Notes: generated by a model not told the origin, from the letters alone. DNA of 9,173 nt from Kangiella sp. (GCA_026195755.1 JAPHRL010000057.1:1-9173), one strand, 5' to 3'. Shown: positions 1 to 7,175, numbered from the stretch's first letter. Program-made: numbers and translations.

Positions 1-78
1 AATGAGCAGGAAGCGGTAATGCGCAGTAAAGGTCTGCGTGATGATGTGCGCCGTGCCATTAAGGCCACAGGTTTGTAA
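1..78 (+). CDS. 3' end of an unidentified gene upstream of ctaA (partial)
   Basis: Reading frame 1 is open from the window edge to a TAA at 76-78 and encodes 25 residues ending in KATGL. The segment is basic and probably helical, with several Arg and Lys residues and no recognisable motif. It ends 13 bp before the haem A synthase start, so it is probably the preceding gene of the same operon. In many gammaproteobacterial oxidase operons a SURF1 gene and a small membrane-anchored hypothetical gene sit just upstream of the haem A synthase. This could be that hypothetical gene, but this is inference from position only, because the visible part is too short to assign. Confidence 0.6.
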   Translation, partial: NEQEAVMRSKGLRDDVRRAIKATGL

Positions 79-91
79 GTAGGTACTATCA

Positions 92-1201
92 ATGCAAAAG
101 AAAACATTACGTAAGTTTGCAATTTTTGCCAGTGTACTGGCTTTGTGTGTGATTTTATTGGGTGCCTGGACACGTCTTAGTGATGCTGGCCTGGGTTGCC
201 CCGATTGGCCGGGTTGTTATGGTCATTTCACAGTGCCACAAGATGCTGAATATATTAAGCAGGCCGAGGTTAAATACAATCAGGTTTTTGAAGCCGATAA
301 AGCTTGGCCTGAAATGATTCATCGCCACTTTGCTAAGGCAATTGGCCTGGTCATTATCATTCTATTCGTTGGTGCTTGGAGAGGGCGACGTAAAGACCCG
401 ACCATTCCGGTTCTAATTCCTTCCATTCTTCTGCCGCTGGTCATCTTCCAGGGTTTATTGGGGATGTGGACAGTGACCTTAAAAGTACACCCGTTCGTGG
501 TTATGTTGCATTTATTGGGTGGCTTCTCAATCATATCGCTGTTGTTTTTGTACATTCTGCAATTAAGACCGAAGATTGTTTCGCTGTCGCAGGTTGTTGC
601 CAAGAAATTCAAAAAGCTGGCGCTGGTCAGTTTTGTACTGGTGATAATGCAAATCGCATTGGGCGGCTGGACGGCAGCCAACTATGCGGCAACCTCCTGC
701 ACTGAACTCCCTTTCTGTAATGATGGATGGACGCAGAATGTTGACTTTAAGGGTGGTTACGATCTGTGGCAAAAGGGTTTCGAGTTTGATGAATTCAAGG
801 CTCTTGAGCAGGAAAAATTTGAAGCTGATTTGGCTAAAGCTCAGGGTGAATCTTTTATCAATTACGAAGGTGGCGTTTTAAATCACCAGCAAAAAGTGGC
901 GATTCACGTCAGTCATCGTATCGGTGCTTATCTTGTCTTTTTAGTGGTCGGTTTGCTGGCTATTTTGATGATTCGTGAAAGGGACAGCGTTCTGATTCGT
1001 CACTTCGGTCGTGCCCTGGCCTTGGTGCTCATCGGACAAATGCTACTGGGCTTTAGTAACATCATTTTCGCATTACCCTTGTATGTGGCCGTTGCCCATA
1101 ATGGTGGGGGTGTCATCTTATTATTAACCTTGATTGCAGTGAACTTTTTGGTCAGCTGGCAATTTAAGCAGCCAAAGTTAGTGGGAGGCAAGCATGGCTA
1201 A
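92..1201 (+). CDS. ctaA: Haem A synthase (CtaA/COX15 family)
   Basis: This integral membrane enzyme oxidises the C8 methyl of haem O to a formyl group, giving haem A for aa3-type cytochrome oxidase. The 369-residue length and roughly eight membrane segments in two four-helix halves fit the family. The haem-ligand residues are visible: the EMIHR motif with E74 and H77, H140, H275 in HVSHR, and H336 in the last half. Both extracytoplasmic cysteine pairs are present, C36/C41 in GCPDWPGC and C203/C209 in SCTELPFC. The ATG at 92 follows a modest ribosome site (AAGTAGG, 77-83). The loop between the second Cys pair and H275 seems long and charged (about residues 211-262) compared with forms I remember. 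The 3' end overlaps ctaB by 8 bp. Every family signature is intact, so the assignment is firm. Confidence 0.96.
   Translation: MQKKTLRKFAIFASVLALCVILLGAWTRLSDAGLGCPDWPGCYGHFTVPQDAEYIKQAEVKYNQVFEADKAWPEMIHRHFAKAIGLVIIILFVGAWRGRRKDPTIPVLIPSILLPLVIFQGLLGMWTVTLKVHPFVVMLHLLGGFSIISLLFLYILQLRPKIVSLSQVVAKKFKKLALVSFVLVIMQIALGGWTAANYAATSCTELPFCNDGWTQNVDFKGGYDLWQKGFEFDEFKALEQEKFEADLAKAQGESFINYEGGVLNHQQKVAIHVSHRIGAYLVFLVVGLLAILMIRERDSVLIRHFGRALALVLIGQMLLGFSNIIFALPLYVAVAHNGGGVILLLTLIAVNFLVSWQFKQPKLVGGKHG
1183..1188 (+). promoter_or_regulatory. Ribosome binding site of ctaB inside the end of ctaA
   Basis: GGGAGG lies 5 nt before the ctaB ATG at 1194, within the last codons of ctaA. It is the strongest Shine-Dalgarno sequence in this operon. 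Together with the 8-bp gene overlap it suggests translational coupling of haem A and haem O synthase. It also decides the ctaB start. Confidence 0.75.
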
Positions 1202-2141
1202 TTCCAATCAGCAAACCCAAGCTTCAGAGGGCGAGCCGAAGCGCCAAGGTCGTCCAATTACCTGGCGTGATTATTACGAGCTGACAAAGCCGAAAGTGGT
1301 TTATCTGTTGGTTTTTACTGCCGTAGTGGGTATGTTTCTGGCCAATGATGTGACTCAAAGCTGGTTTCCGCCCTTAAACGCATTAATTTTTGGCACACTG
1401 GGCATTGCCTTTGCATCAGGTGCTGCAGCGGTGGTTAATCATGTGGTCGATGCGCGCATTGATACTATGATGGCGCGCACCATGCAACGTCCGGTAGCAC
1501 AAGGGCGGGTCAAGCCAGGCAATGCTGTTATTTTCTCGGCAGCACTGGCTATCGTGGCAATGGCAATGTTGTGGTTTTTAGTCAATCCGCTAACCGCAGT
1601 ATTAACACTTGGTGGGTTAGTTGGTTACGCCTTTGTTTACACCATGTTCTTGAAGCGTGCCACGCCTCAGAATATCGTGATTGGTGGTCTATCAGGTGCT
1701 ATTCCTCCGCTCTTGGGCTGGACTTCCGTAACCGGATCAGCTGACCCACATGCATGGCTATTAGTGTTGATTATTTTCACCTGGACACCTCCGCATTTCT
1801 GGGCACTTTCAATCCATCGCATTGAAGATTATGCCAAGGCCGAGATTCCGATGTTGCCCGTGACGCACGGTGAAGATTTCACTAAAACCTCTATTGTGCT
1901 GTACACGATACTGTTAATCTTATCGACAATCTTGCCTTACCTAACCGGTATGAGTGGCGTTATTTATTTGGTTGCTGCAGTAGGTTTAGGGCTTTGGTTC
2001 CTGTATTACACAGTGGTTCTCAAATATCGTGAGCGCGAAGGGATTGCTATGAAAACCTTTGGAGTTTCCATTGGATATCTGACCTTTTTATTCGCATTCT
2101 TATTGATCGATCATTATCTCGATCCCTTTATTAATTTTTAA
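1194..2141 (+). CDS. ctaB: Protohaem IX farnesyltransferase (haem O synthase, CtaB/CyoE)
   Basis: This UbiA-superfamily membrane prenyltransferase transfers a farnesyl group from farnesyl diphosphate to haem b, making haem O, the substrate of the neighbouring haem A synthase. The first Asp-rich motif is clear at residues 82-100: N82, D86, D90, then RT at 95-96 and RP at 99-100, which bind the Mg-diphosphate. The second conserved region includes the YTMFLKR stretch (about 149-155) and the WTPPHFW segment followed by R209, E211-D212-Y213 and IPMLPV (218-223). The 315-residue length, with a short polar N-terminus of about 22 residues before the first membrane helix, is normal. The gene overlaps ctaA and is followed after 18 bp by the SCO gene. 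Confidence is high because all catalytic motifs are present. Confidence 0.97.
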   Translation: MANSNQQTQASEGEPKRQGRPITWRDYYELTKPKVVYLLVFTAVVGMFLANDVTQSWFPPLNALIFGTLGIAFASGAAAVVNHVVDARIDTMMARTMQRPVAQGRVKPGNAVIFSAALAIVAMAMLWFLVNPLTAVLTLGGLVGYAFVYTMFLKRATPQNIVIGGLSGAIPPLLGWTSVTGSADPHAWLLVLIIFTWTPPHFWALSIHRIEDYAKAEIPMLPVTHGEDFTKTSIVLYTILLILSTILPYLTGMSGVIYLVAAVGLGLWFLYYTVVLKYREREGIAMKTFGVSIGYLTFLFAFLLIDHYLDPFINF

Positions 2142-2159
2142 TCAAGATTAGAGGTTAAC

Positions 2160-2810
2160 ATGCAGAAAAATGCAGCATTTGCCAGAGTGATATTCATTTT
2201 GGCGGCAGTTTTAGCGTTGGTTGCTGGCGTCATGTCTTATCGGTTATTGTTTGCACCCAAAGAAATGCAGTTGATTCGTACTTTTGGAGAACCGCGCACA
2301 ATTGCTCCTTTTGAAGGCAAGACTCATACCGGAGAAACATTCAACCAGGAAAATTTTGTTGGTAACTGGAGCATTGTTTTTTTTGGTTTCACTACCTGCC
2401 CGGATGTTTGCCCCACCGCGATGAGTAATATCAATCAGGTCATGCAAAAGCTTCCCGAAGATATTGCTAATTCAACCCAGGTAGTGATGGTCTCGGTGGA
2501 CCCAGAGCGTGATAGCATTGAGCGACTAGCTAAATATGTCCCAGCCTTTAACAAAGACTTTATAGGCCTCAATGCTGGTTTAGAAGAAACTCGTAAATTA
2601 ACCGAATCGATTGGCGTTACTTTTTATAAAATACCCGGCCATGATGACCCTGATAACTATTTGGTCGAACACACAGCACGTTGGTTTATCATCGACCCAT
2701 TAGGTCGCCGTTATGCGCTTCTTACTCCAGATGAAGTGTTACCAGGTGAAGACTTAGTTGGAATTGTGGCGAGGGATTTTCAGATCTTAAGGGAACAGTC
2801 AGAATTCTAA
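2160..2810 (+). CDS. SCO1/SenC/PrrC family copper chaperone for cytochrome oxidase assembly
   Basis: This membrane-anchored thioredoxin-fold protein binds copper and helps mature the CuA centre of subunit II of cytochrome c oxidase. The N-terminus has one hydrophobic segment (about residues 9-31) acting as an uncleaved anchor, with the rest periplasmic. The copper-binding CxxxC is C80-P-D-V-C84 in the GFTTCPDVCP stretch, and the conserved distal histidine is H171 in the EHTARWFIIDP segment. The VSVDPERD motif (111-118) is also typical. The 216-residue length fits the family. The gene starts 18 bp after ctaB with a GAGG site at 2151-2154, so it should be co-transcribed. It is the last recognisable gene of the oxidase operon. 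Some family members act mainly as thiol-disulfide or regulatory proteins, but this neighbourhood favours oxidase assembly. Confidence 0.94.
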   Translation: MQKNAAFARVIFILAAVLALVAGVMSYRLLFAPKEMQLIRTFGEPRTIAPFEGKTHTGETFNQENFVGNWSIVFFGFTTCPDVCPTAMSNINQVMQKLPEDIANSTQVVMVSVDPERDSIERLAKYVPAFNKDFIGLNAGLEETRKLTESIGVTFYKIPGHDDPDNYLVEHTARWFIIDPLGRRYALLTPDEVLPGEDLVGIVARDFQILREQSEF

Positions 2811-2870
2811 TCCAAGACTGGTAGTATTAGGGAAAAGATAAAGTTGCAGGCTGGCTCCAAGAATCCCCCT

Positions 2871-3116
2871 TAGAGTTAGCCGAGAGAAGAAAAGTTATAG
2901 GGCAAATTGGAAGGCGACCAAAGGAAGTGCCCTCGGGTAACGCCCAATTTAGCCACTTCGAAACAGGACGTTTCGTATTGGCGACCCGTAATAGCTTTGA
3001 TGAGCGAGGGAAGTCCGAAGGACCTAACGACTGGGGTGCCTTCCTTTTTGGTTACTTTTTCTTGGGCACGCAAGAAAAAGTGACTCGCTGAGTAGCGAAA
3101 CACACAGCTATAAACT
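2871..3116. repeat. Hairpin-rich intergenic element, probably a dispersed repeat
   Basis: At least four separate inverted repeats are packed in this stretch. A 10-bp stem with one bulged base pairs GGCAAATTGG (2901-2910) with 2944-2954. CGAAAC (2959-2964) pairs with GTTTCG (2970-2975). GTCC (3013-3016) pairs with GGAC (3020-3023). The longest, of 14 bp with one G-T wobble, pairs 3051-3064 with 3071-3084, followed directly by TCGCT/AGCGA (3085-3098). GGCGACC occurs twice (2913-2919 and 2980-2986). AGGCTGG (2848-2854) and its reverse complement (3123-3129) flank the block. The stretch around 3051-3084 resembles a repeat I recall from intergenic regions of many gammaproteobacterial genomes, often mis-annotated as small hypothetical proteins. 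That family link is recall, not verified, and the boundaries are approximate. Confidence 0.6.
3051..3084. repeat. Long inverted repeat (14-bp arms, 6-nt loop)
   Basis: The arm at 3051-3064 (GTTACTTTTTCTTG) pairs along its whole length with 3071-3084 (CAAGAAAAAGTGAC), with one G-T wobble and a GGCACG loop. On either strand the T-run lies inside an arm rather than after the stem, so it is not a standard intrinsic terminator. A second hairpin (TCGCT, GAGT loop, AGCGA) abuts it at 3085-3098. The pair probably forms the core of the surrounding repeat element. Confidence 0.8.
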
Positions 3117-3140
3117 AAATAACCAGCCTAAAGTTTGCTG

Positions 3141-3157
3141 TATAAAATTATATATAA
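3141..3157 (+). promoter_or_regulatory. Possible promoter region of the MATE gene
   Basis: The AT-rich stretch TATAAAATTATATATAA contains several -10-like hexamers about 75-90 bp before the MATE start and just outside the hairpin element. No -35 hexamer at good spacing could be picked out. The call rests on composition and position only. Confidence 0.25.
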
Positions 3158-3231
3158 CTCTGAACCTACCAAAAGTCTGTCGGCTAACTCCAGGGGAAAT
3201 TAAAAGCACTACCTTCAGCGAAGTACACATT

Positions 3232-4617
3232 ATGAAACTCTGGACTACTGCTACATTAAAAACTGATTTAAAGCGTACTGATCAGCATTCGGCGATTTGG
3301 CGTATTGCGTTGCCTATGGTGTTGTCGAATATGACGGTGCCTTTGGTGGGGTTGGTGGATTCGGCGGTGATGGGGCATTTGCCGGAGGCGCACTATTTGG
3401 CGGCGGTTGGCCTGGGTGCTGCTTTGTTTACTTTTATTGTCTGGACGATGGGTTTTCTGCGAATGATCACCACTGGACTGGTGGCGCAGGCTTATGGTGC
3501 GGACGATCATGTGGCGATCCGGCAGTGGCTTTATCTGTCTTCTTTACTGGGATTGTCGGTAGCGTTTTTGACCTTGTTGTTAAACCCCTGGCTGATTGAG
3601 CTGATTCTGTGGTGGGTTGAGGGTTCCTCTGAAGTGGAGTCGAGTGTTCTGGCTTATTGGAATACTCGGATCTGGGGCTTGCCGTTTAGCCTGCTCAATG
3701 CGGTGATGATTGGTTGGTTTCTAGGAATGCAGACGGCGCGTATTCCATTCTGGATGTTGCTGATTATCAATATGCTCAATGTGGTGTTGGATCTGTATTT
3801 TGTGCTGGGTCTGGGGATGACAGTTGAAGGTGTGGCACTGGCCAGCGTGATTGCCGAAGCGGTAGGTTTTGTATTTGGTGCTTATCATGTGGTGCGACTT
3901 TTAGCCAAGTACCCGATTGCGCAGAAATTCAAACTGGCCTGGCACAAATTAAAACGGTTGCTCAGTTTAAATGGAGACCTGCTGATTCGAACTTTGGCCT
4001 TGGAGCTGGTCTTTTTTACCATCCATGCTCGAGGGGCTGAGCTGGGTGATGAAGTGATGGCAATTAATGCCATATTGCTTAATTTCTTGATGTTAATTGC
4101 TAATGGTCTCGACGGATTTGCTAATGCTGTTGAGGCTCTAGTGGGTAAAGCAATAGGCCGCAACAACTGGCGGGACTTTAGAGCCAGTGTTAATGTGGGT
4201 GGTCTCTGGTCATTGCTGGTCAGTTTGATCTTTGCATTGGTCTTCTGGTTGTTCATTGAAGAATTCATCGCACTTATCACTACCATTGACAGTGTCAGAG
4301 AGGCTGCCGAGCCTTATCATCTGTATATTATTTTTATGGCGCTGGTATCGGTCTGGAGTTTCTGGCTGGATGGTGTCTTTATTGGGGCTTCGCAAATTTC
4401 CGCTATGCGTAACTCAATGTTAATTGCCGTACTGGTTGGGTTTGTACCTTTGTATTTTCTGACCAAGGATTACGGCAATCATGGCTTGTGGTGGGCTTTT
4501 TATGCTTTTATGCTACTGCGAGCATTCAGTTCGGTGTTATTCTTACAAATAGGTATTCGAGTCGGCGCTTACATCACAATGGATAAAGAGCCACTGTCGA
4601 ATAGAGAGTACGAATAA
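3232..4617 (+). CDS. dinF: MATE family efflux transporter, DinF subfamily
   Basis: This polytopic inner-membrane exporter probably uses a Na+ or H+ gradient to expel small molecules. Its substrate cannot be read from the sequence. The 461 residues form about twelve hydrophobic segments in two homologous halves. The protein matches remembered E. coli DinF along its length: the IWRIALPMVLSN start of helix 1, D43 in the LVDSAVMGHL segment, GLVAQAYGA (82-90), LVLG-type helices near 175-195 with NVVLD, the ALDGFANAVEA-like stretch (about 291-302), and WLDGVFIGA followed by MRNSM (378-396). The ATG at 3232 has only a weak GAAG ribosome site at 3220-3223. No lexA gene precedes it here, unlike in E. 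coli. A GT9 glycosyltransferase gene follows after 30 bp and may be co-transcribed. Subfamily is confident; substrate is unknown. Confidence 0.92.
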   Translation: MKLWTTATLKTDLKRTDQHSAIWRIALPMVLSNMTVPLVGLVDSAVMGHLPEAHYLAAVGLGAALFTFIVWTMGFLRMITTGLVAQAYGADDHVAIRQWLYLSSLLGLSVAFLTLLLNPWLIELILWWVEGSSEVESSVLAYWNTRIWGLPFSLLNAVMIGWFLGMQTARIPFWMLLIINMLNVVLDLYFVLGLGMTVEGVALASVIAEAVGFVFGAYHVVRLLAKYPIAQKFKLAWHKLKRLLSLNGDLLIRTLALELVFFTIHARGAELGDEVMAINAILLNFLMLIANGLDGFANAVEALVGKAIGRNNWRDFRASVNVGGLWSLLVSLIFALVFWLFIEEFIALITTIDSVREAAEPYHLYIIFMALVSVWSFWLDGVFIGASQISAMRNSMLIAVLVGFVPLYFLTKDYGNHGLWWAFYAFMLLRAFSSVLFLQIGIRVGAYITMDKEPLSNREYE

Positions 4618-4647
4618 AAAATAAGTGACAGACCTAAAGGACTCAAA

Positions 4648-5670
4648 ATGCAGGTTGCTCTAGTCAGGTTGTCGGCGATTGGTGATTGCACTTTAGTGCT
4701 TCCGGTGGTGCGTGCTTTATTAAAGCAACAGCCCGAACTGGAGCTGCATTGGATTATTAGTAATGCAGCTTATTCATTATTAAAAAATTCCACTCATCCT
4801 CGTCTGCATTTTATTACCATTGAGAAGCCCAAAAGTATTTCAGACTATAGGGCGCTAAAAAAACAATTATCGCCCATAAAGTTTGATGCCGTTTTGGCAA
4901 TGCAAGCCAGCGCACGTGCAAATTTAATCTATCCACTAATTAAAAGTACCCGCAAAATTGGTTTTGACAAAACTCGTGCGCGGGATTGGCAGTGGCTTTT
5001 TACCAATGAAAAAATTGCTTTTGTCGACGAGCATCTTCACGACAGCTTTAAGCGTTTTGCGGAACGGTTAACTCACTCCACACTTGAAGTAACTGCAGAT
5101 GACTGGCTAATTCAGCCATCGGAAGATAGTCAGCAGTCTGTTCTTGAGCTTAACTTGCCCGAGCAATTTGTTGTTATCAACCCTGCGGCGAGTAAGCTGG
5201 AGCGATGCTGGTCCATTGAAAATTATGTGCATCTTATTCAACAAATTAAGAAGCAATACAATATGCCGGTGGTTTTAACCGGCGGGCCGGCTGATTTGGA
5301 TAAGGATTTAGCAGAGCAAGTTGAAGCACAAGCTGATGTTATTAACTGCGTTGGTAAAACCAGTTTGCAACAGTTGGCGGCCATATTACAGAAAGCTAAC
5401 ATTTGTATTGCACCAGATACTGGCCCTGCTCACATTGCCAACAGTGTTGGTACTCCGGTAATTGGGCTATATGCAGTAGCACCAAGTAAGTTGTCAGGCC
5501 CCTACCTTAATAAGGCGCTGACAATCGATAAATTTGAACAGGCGGCAAAGCAGATTTTAGGCAAGGAGTTGACAGAGATTAGCTGGCGGACTCGAGTGCA
5601 TAGCCGCCAGGCAATGGATTTAATTGGTATCGATGATGTCATGGAGAAACTCGATACCATCTTAAAATAA
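4648..5670 (+). CDS. Glycosyltransferase family 9 protein, heptosyltransferase-like
   Basis: GT9 enzymes of the WaaC/WaaF/WaaQ type transfer heptose from ADP-heptose to Kdo or heptose of the LPS inner core at the cytoplasmic face of the inner membrane. The GT-B fold signatures are visible. The N-terminal RLSAIGDC places D13 at the position of the catalytic Asp13 of E. coli WaaC. The FDAVLAMQAS segment and KIGFDKTRARDW (103-114) are typical of the acceptor domain, NPAAS (178-182) opens the C-terminal domain, and APDTGPAHIANSVGTPVIGLY (255-275) is the ADP-sugar site with D257-T258-G259. The usual Lys before the conserved Trp (K192 in WaaC) appears as R186 in ERCW. The ATG at 4648 has a good AAGGA site at 4637-4641. 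The 340-residue length fits. I cannot tell which heptosyltransferase this is, or whether another sugar is used. Confidence 0.88.
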   Translation: MQVALVRLSAIGDCTLVLPVVRALLKQQPELELHWIISNAAYSLLKNSTHPRLHFITIEKPKSISDYRALKKQLSPIKFDAVLAMQASARANLIYPLIKSTRKIGFDKTRARDWQWLFTNEKIAFVDEHLHDSFKRFAERLTHSTLEVTADDWLIQPSEDSQQSVLELNLPEQFVVINPAASKLERCWSIENYVHLIQQIKKQYNMPVVLTGGPADLDKDLAEQVEAQADVINCVGKTSLQQLAAILQKANICIAPDTGPAHIANSVGTPVIGLYAVAPSKLSGPYLNKALTIDKFEQAAKQILGKELTEISWRTRVHSRQAMDLIGIDDVMEKLDTILK

Positions 5671-5675
5671 AAAAT

Positions 5676-7175
5676 TTATACTTTCATCTGATACTGCTCA
5701 ATAAACAGTTCACGACAACGCTGACTGTCTTTCAATAAAGCAATCGCTTCCATCATCTGCTGACGATCTTTTTCGCGCAAAGATTCCTTAAGCTCACGAT
5801 CAAAAAACTCACAATTGGTTGGATTCAATAGAATGAACGAACCATTGGGCAGGATCTGAATATTGGTTTGGCGTATATCACTTAGATAAACCCCTTCGCT
5901 GTGCAGGTGTCGTAGCCAGCTTCCGAGCAGGATAGCGGTTGGTTCATGACGATCAGCTGGGATATGGCTTAAGCTAACGCCGGGCACTTCAAGATAACGC
6001 AGCATGTACGCATTACGCTCTTCACAAATCGTAAATTCCTGCGGGGTAATGGTATAAAAACCGCGGAAGGTAAACAGCGAGCATTTATCCAGCATGCGCT
6101 TAAGTTCTTGGCGAGTGATATCAATCGCCAGGCTGGTTCGACGAGGAAAAATATTCAGCAATTGTCCATCAAAGGTCCGTACCAGCTTCGGCAAACCGTC
6201 TTGCCGAGTTAATATTTTGCCTGCGCTGATAGCTCCATCGTGCTGCTCAGTGCTGATGCTTTTTAACTTGGCTGGCTTCTGTTTATAAATGGTGCGCTGA
6301 CCTTCCGGCAAGGTTTTAAAGCGACGATGAACCCAATAATATTGCTCAGGCGCCTGCATGATGCAGGCTTCAAGTATTTTATTGGCCATGGTGCAGTCAA
6401 TGTCATCCTGTCCGGTGAATTCGATTTCAGGTAACACTTCAACAATCATTTTGCCTTTGGCATCTTTGTGATAACTAACCGGTAGTACAATCGCATTTCC
6501 CAGCTTGGTGATGCGCATGGGTGAATTAAGTGTCGCCATCGGATTGCCGAAGAAAGGTGCAAACACAGTAGCTTTACGACCCATATCCTGGTCTGGCATA
6601 AACCATAAATTCTTACCGGATTTCAACCACTTACCAATCGAGCGTATATCATTACGGCCCATGGTTTGAGTGCGATTATTGCGGCCTTTTTGAATGTGGT
6701 AATCCAGCGCGGGATTTTTGTTTGGCCGATAAAACGCAGCAAATTCCAGATAACGCGACATAATGGCACCGGACAACTCTAAGCTGGTGTTGTGATAGCC
6801 CAGAAAGAAAATACCGCGTCCAGTGGCCTGAGCTTTTTCGTAATGTTCAAGGCCGCGAATTTCATGATATTTTTCCAGCTTGCTGAAAGGTTTGTACCAG
6901 GCTAGAGCTAATTCAGCAAAACCTTCACCCAAAGCTAAAAAATGGTGTTTGCACATCTTCTGACGTTCAGAGTAGCTGGTATCAGAAAAGCAATACCGCA
7001 AATTAGCTTCAACAATCATGCGTCGGCTTTTTGCTCGGTATAATAAGCGCCCTAGCTGGCGTCCACAGCCAATTACAAACGGATAAGGAAGCATTGCGAA
7101 CAGTTTCAGTAAGCCAAAGGCCAAGCCAATGAAGAAGGAGGATATTTTGCGCGGTTTTTTAGCCAAGGGATTCAT
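5676..7175 (-). CDS. LpxL/HtrB-type lipid A acyltransferase fused to a degenerate Kdo-kinase/RfaP-like domain
   Basis: The protein has 499 residues, whereas stand-alone LpxL-type acyltransferases have about 300. Residues 1-295 form a typical LPLAT domain. A hydrophobic N-terminal segment lies at about 12-36. The HX4E catalytic motif is H128 to E133, the DQDMG motif is at 195-199, FAPFFG at 205-210, and WVHRRFKT at 281-288. It should acylate lipid A or a related lipid at the inner membrane. Residues about 315-499 align by eye with the RfaP/Kdo-kinase/Ttg8-like fold: LPKLVRTFDG (328-337), a strand LLNIFPRR (339-346), and the catalytic-loop-like segment HSEGVYLSDIRQTN (425-438) with D433 and N438. 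The beta-3 Lys is replaced by N341 and the metal-binding Asp by N451, so kinase activity is doubtful. The gene is convergent with the GT9 gene, 5 bp apart. Its ATG has only a weak ribosome site. Confidence 0.85.
   Translation of the reverse strand: MNPLAKKPRKISSFFIGLAFGLLKLFAMLPYPFVIGCGRQLGRLLYRAKSRRMIVEANLRYCFSDTSYSERQKMCKHHFLALGEGFAELALAWYKPFSKLEKYHEIRGLEHYEKAQATGRGIFFLGYHNTSLELSGAIMSRYLEFAAFYRPNKNPALDYHIQKGRNNRTQTMGRNDIRSIGKWLKSGKNLWFMPDQDMGRKATVFAPFFGNPMATLNSPMRITKLGNAIVLPVSYHKDAKGKMIVEVLPEIEFTGQDDIDCTMANKILEACIMQAPEQYYWVHRRFKTLPEGQRTIYKQKPAKLKSISTEQHDGAISAGKILTRQDGLPKLVRTFDGQLLNIFPRRTSLAIDITRQELKRMLDKCSLFTFRGFYTITPQEFTICEERNAYMLRYLEVPGVSLSHIPADRHEPTAILLGSWLRHLHSEGVYLSDIRQTNIQILPNGSFILLNPTNCEFFDRELKESLREKDRQQMMEAIALLKDSQRCRELFIEQYQMKV

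Larger units (their letters stand above)
2811..3231. other. 421-bp intergenic region without a supported protein gene
   Basis: This gap between the SCO and MATE genes, both on the plus strand, holds no ORF that resembles a protein family. About 245 bp of it (roughly 2871-3116) is an element rich in inverted repeats, described separately. Downstream of the element is an AT-rich stretch (3141-3157) that may contain the MATE promoter. I see no convincing intrinsic terminator directly after the SCO stop codon. Confidence 0.85.

Noticed and set aside
3000..3083. Plus-strand 27-codon ORF ending in a WARKKK-like stretch
   Set aside because: It lies wholly inside the repeat element, and its end is simply the translation of the 14-bp hairpin. 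There is no independent sign of coding.
3051..3084. The long hairpin as an intrinsic terminator of the SCO gene
   Set aside because: The T-run is inside the stem and no U-tract follows it on either strand. It is also 240 bp from the SCO stop codon.
2876..3103. Minus-strand 75-codon ORF across the intergenic element
   Set aside because: Its sequence follows the inverted repeats, it has no family resemblance beyond commonly mis-annotated repeat translations, and no good ribosome site was seen. It is best explained as a by-product of the repeat.
3138..3160. LexA (SOS) box upstream of the dinF-like gene
   Set aside because: Only the left half (CTGTATA, 3138-3144) matches. The right half lacks CAG at the required spacing, so I cannot support SOS control.
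3297..3599. Glycine-rich 100-codon plus-strand ORF
   Set aside because: It is an out-of-frame shadow of the MATE gene, whose frame gives a continuous, family-matching protein through this stretch.
3885..4286. Minus-strand 133-codon ORF
   Set aside because: It lies antisense inside the MATE gene with no recognisable domain, and is explained by the codon pattern of the real gene.
5671..5675. Shared terminator between the convergent GT9 and acyltransferase genes
   Set aside because: Only an A/T run is present around the two stop codons and no GC stem was seen, so no terminator is called.
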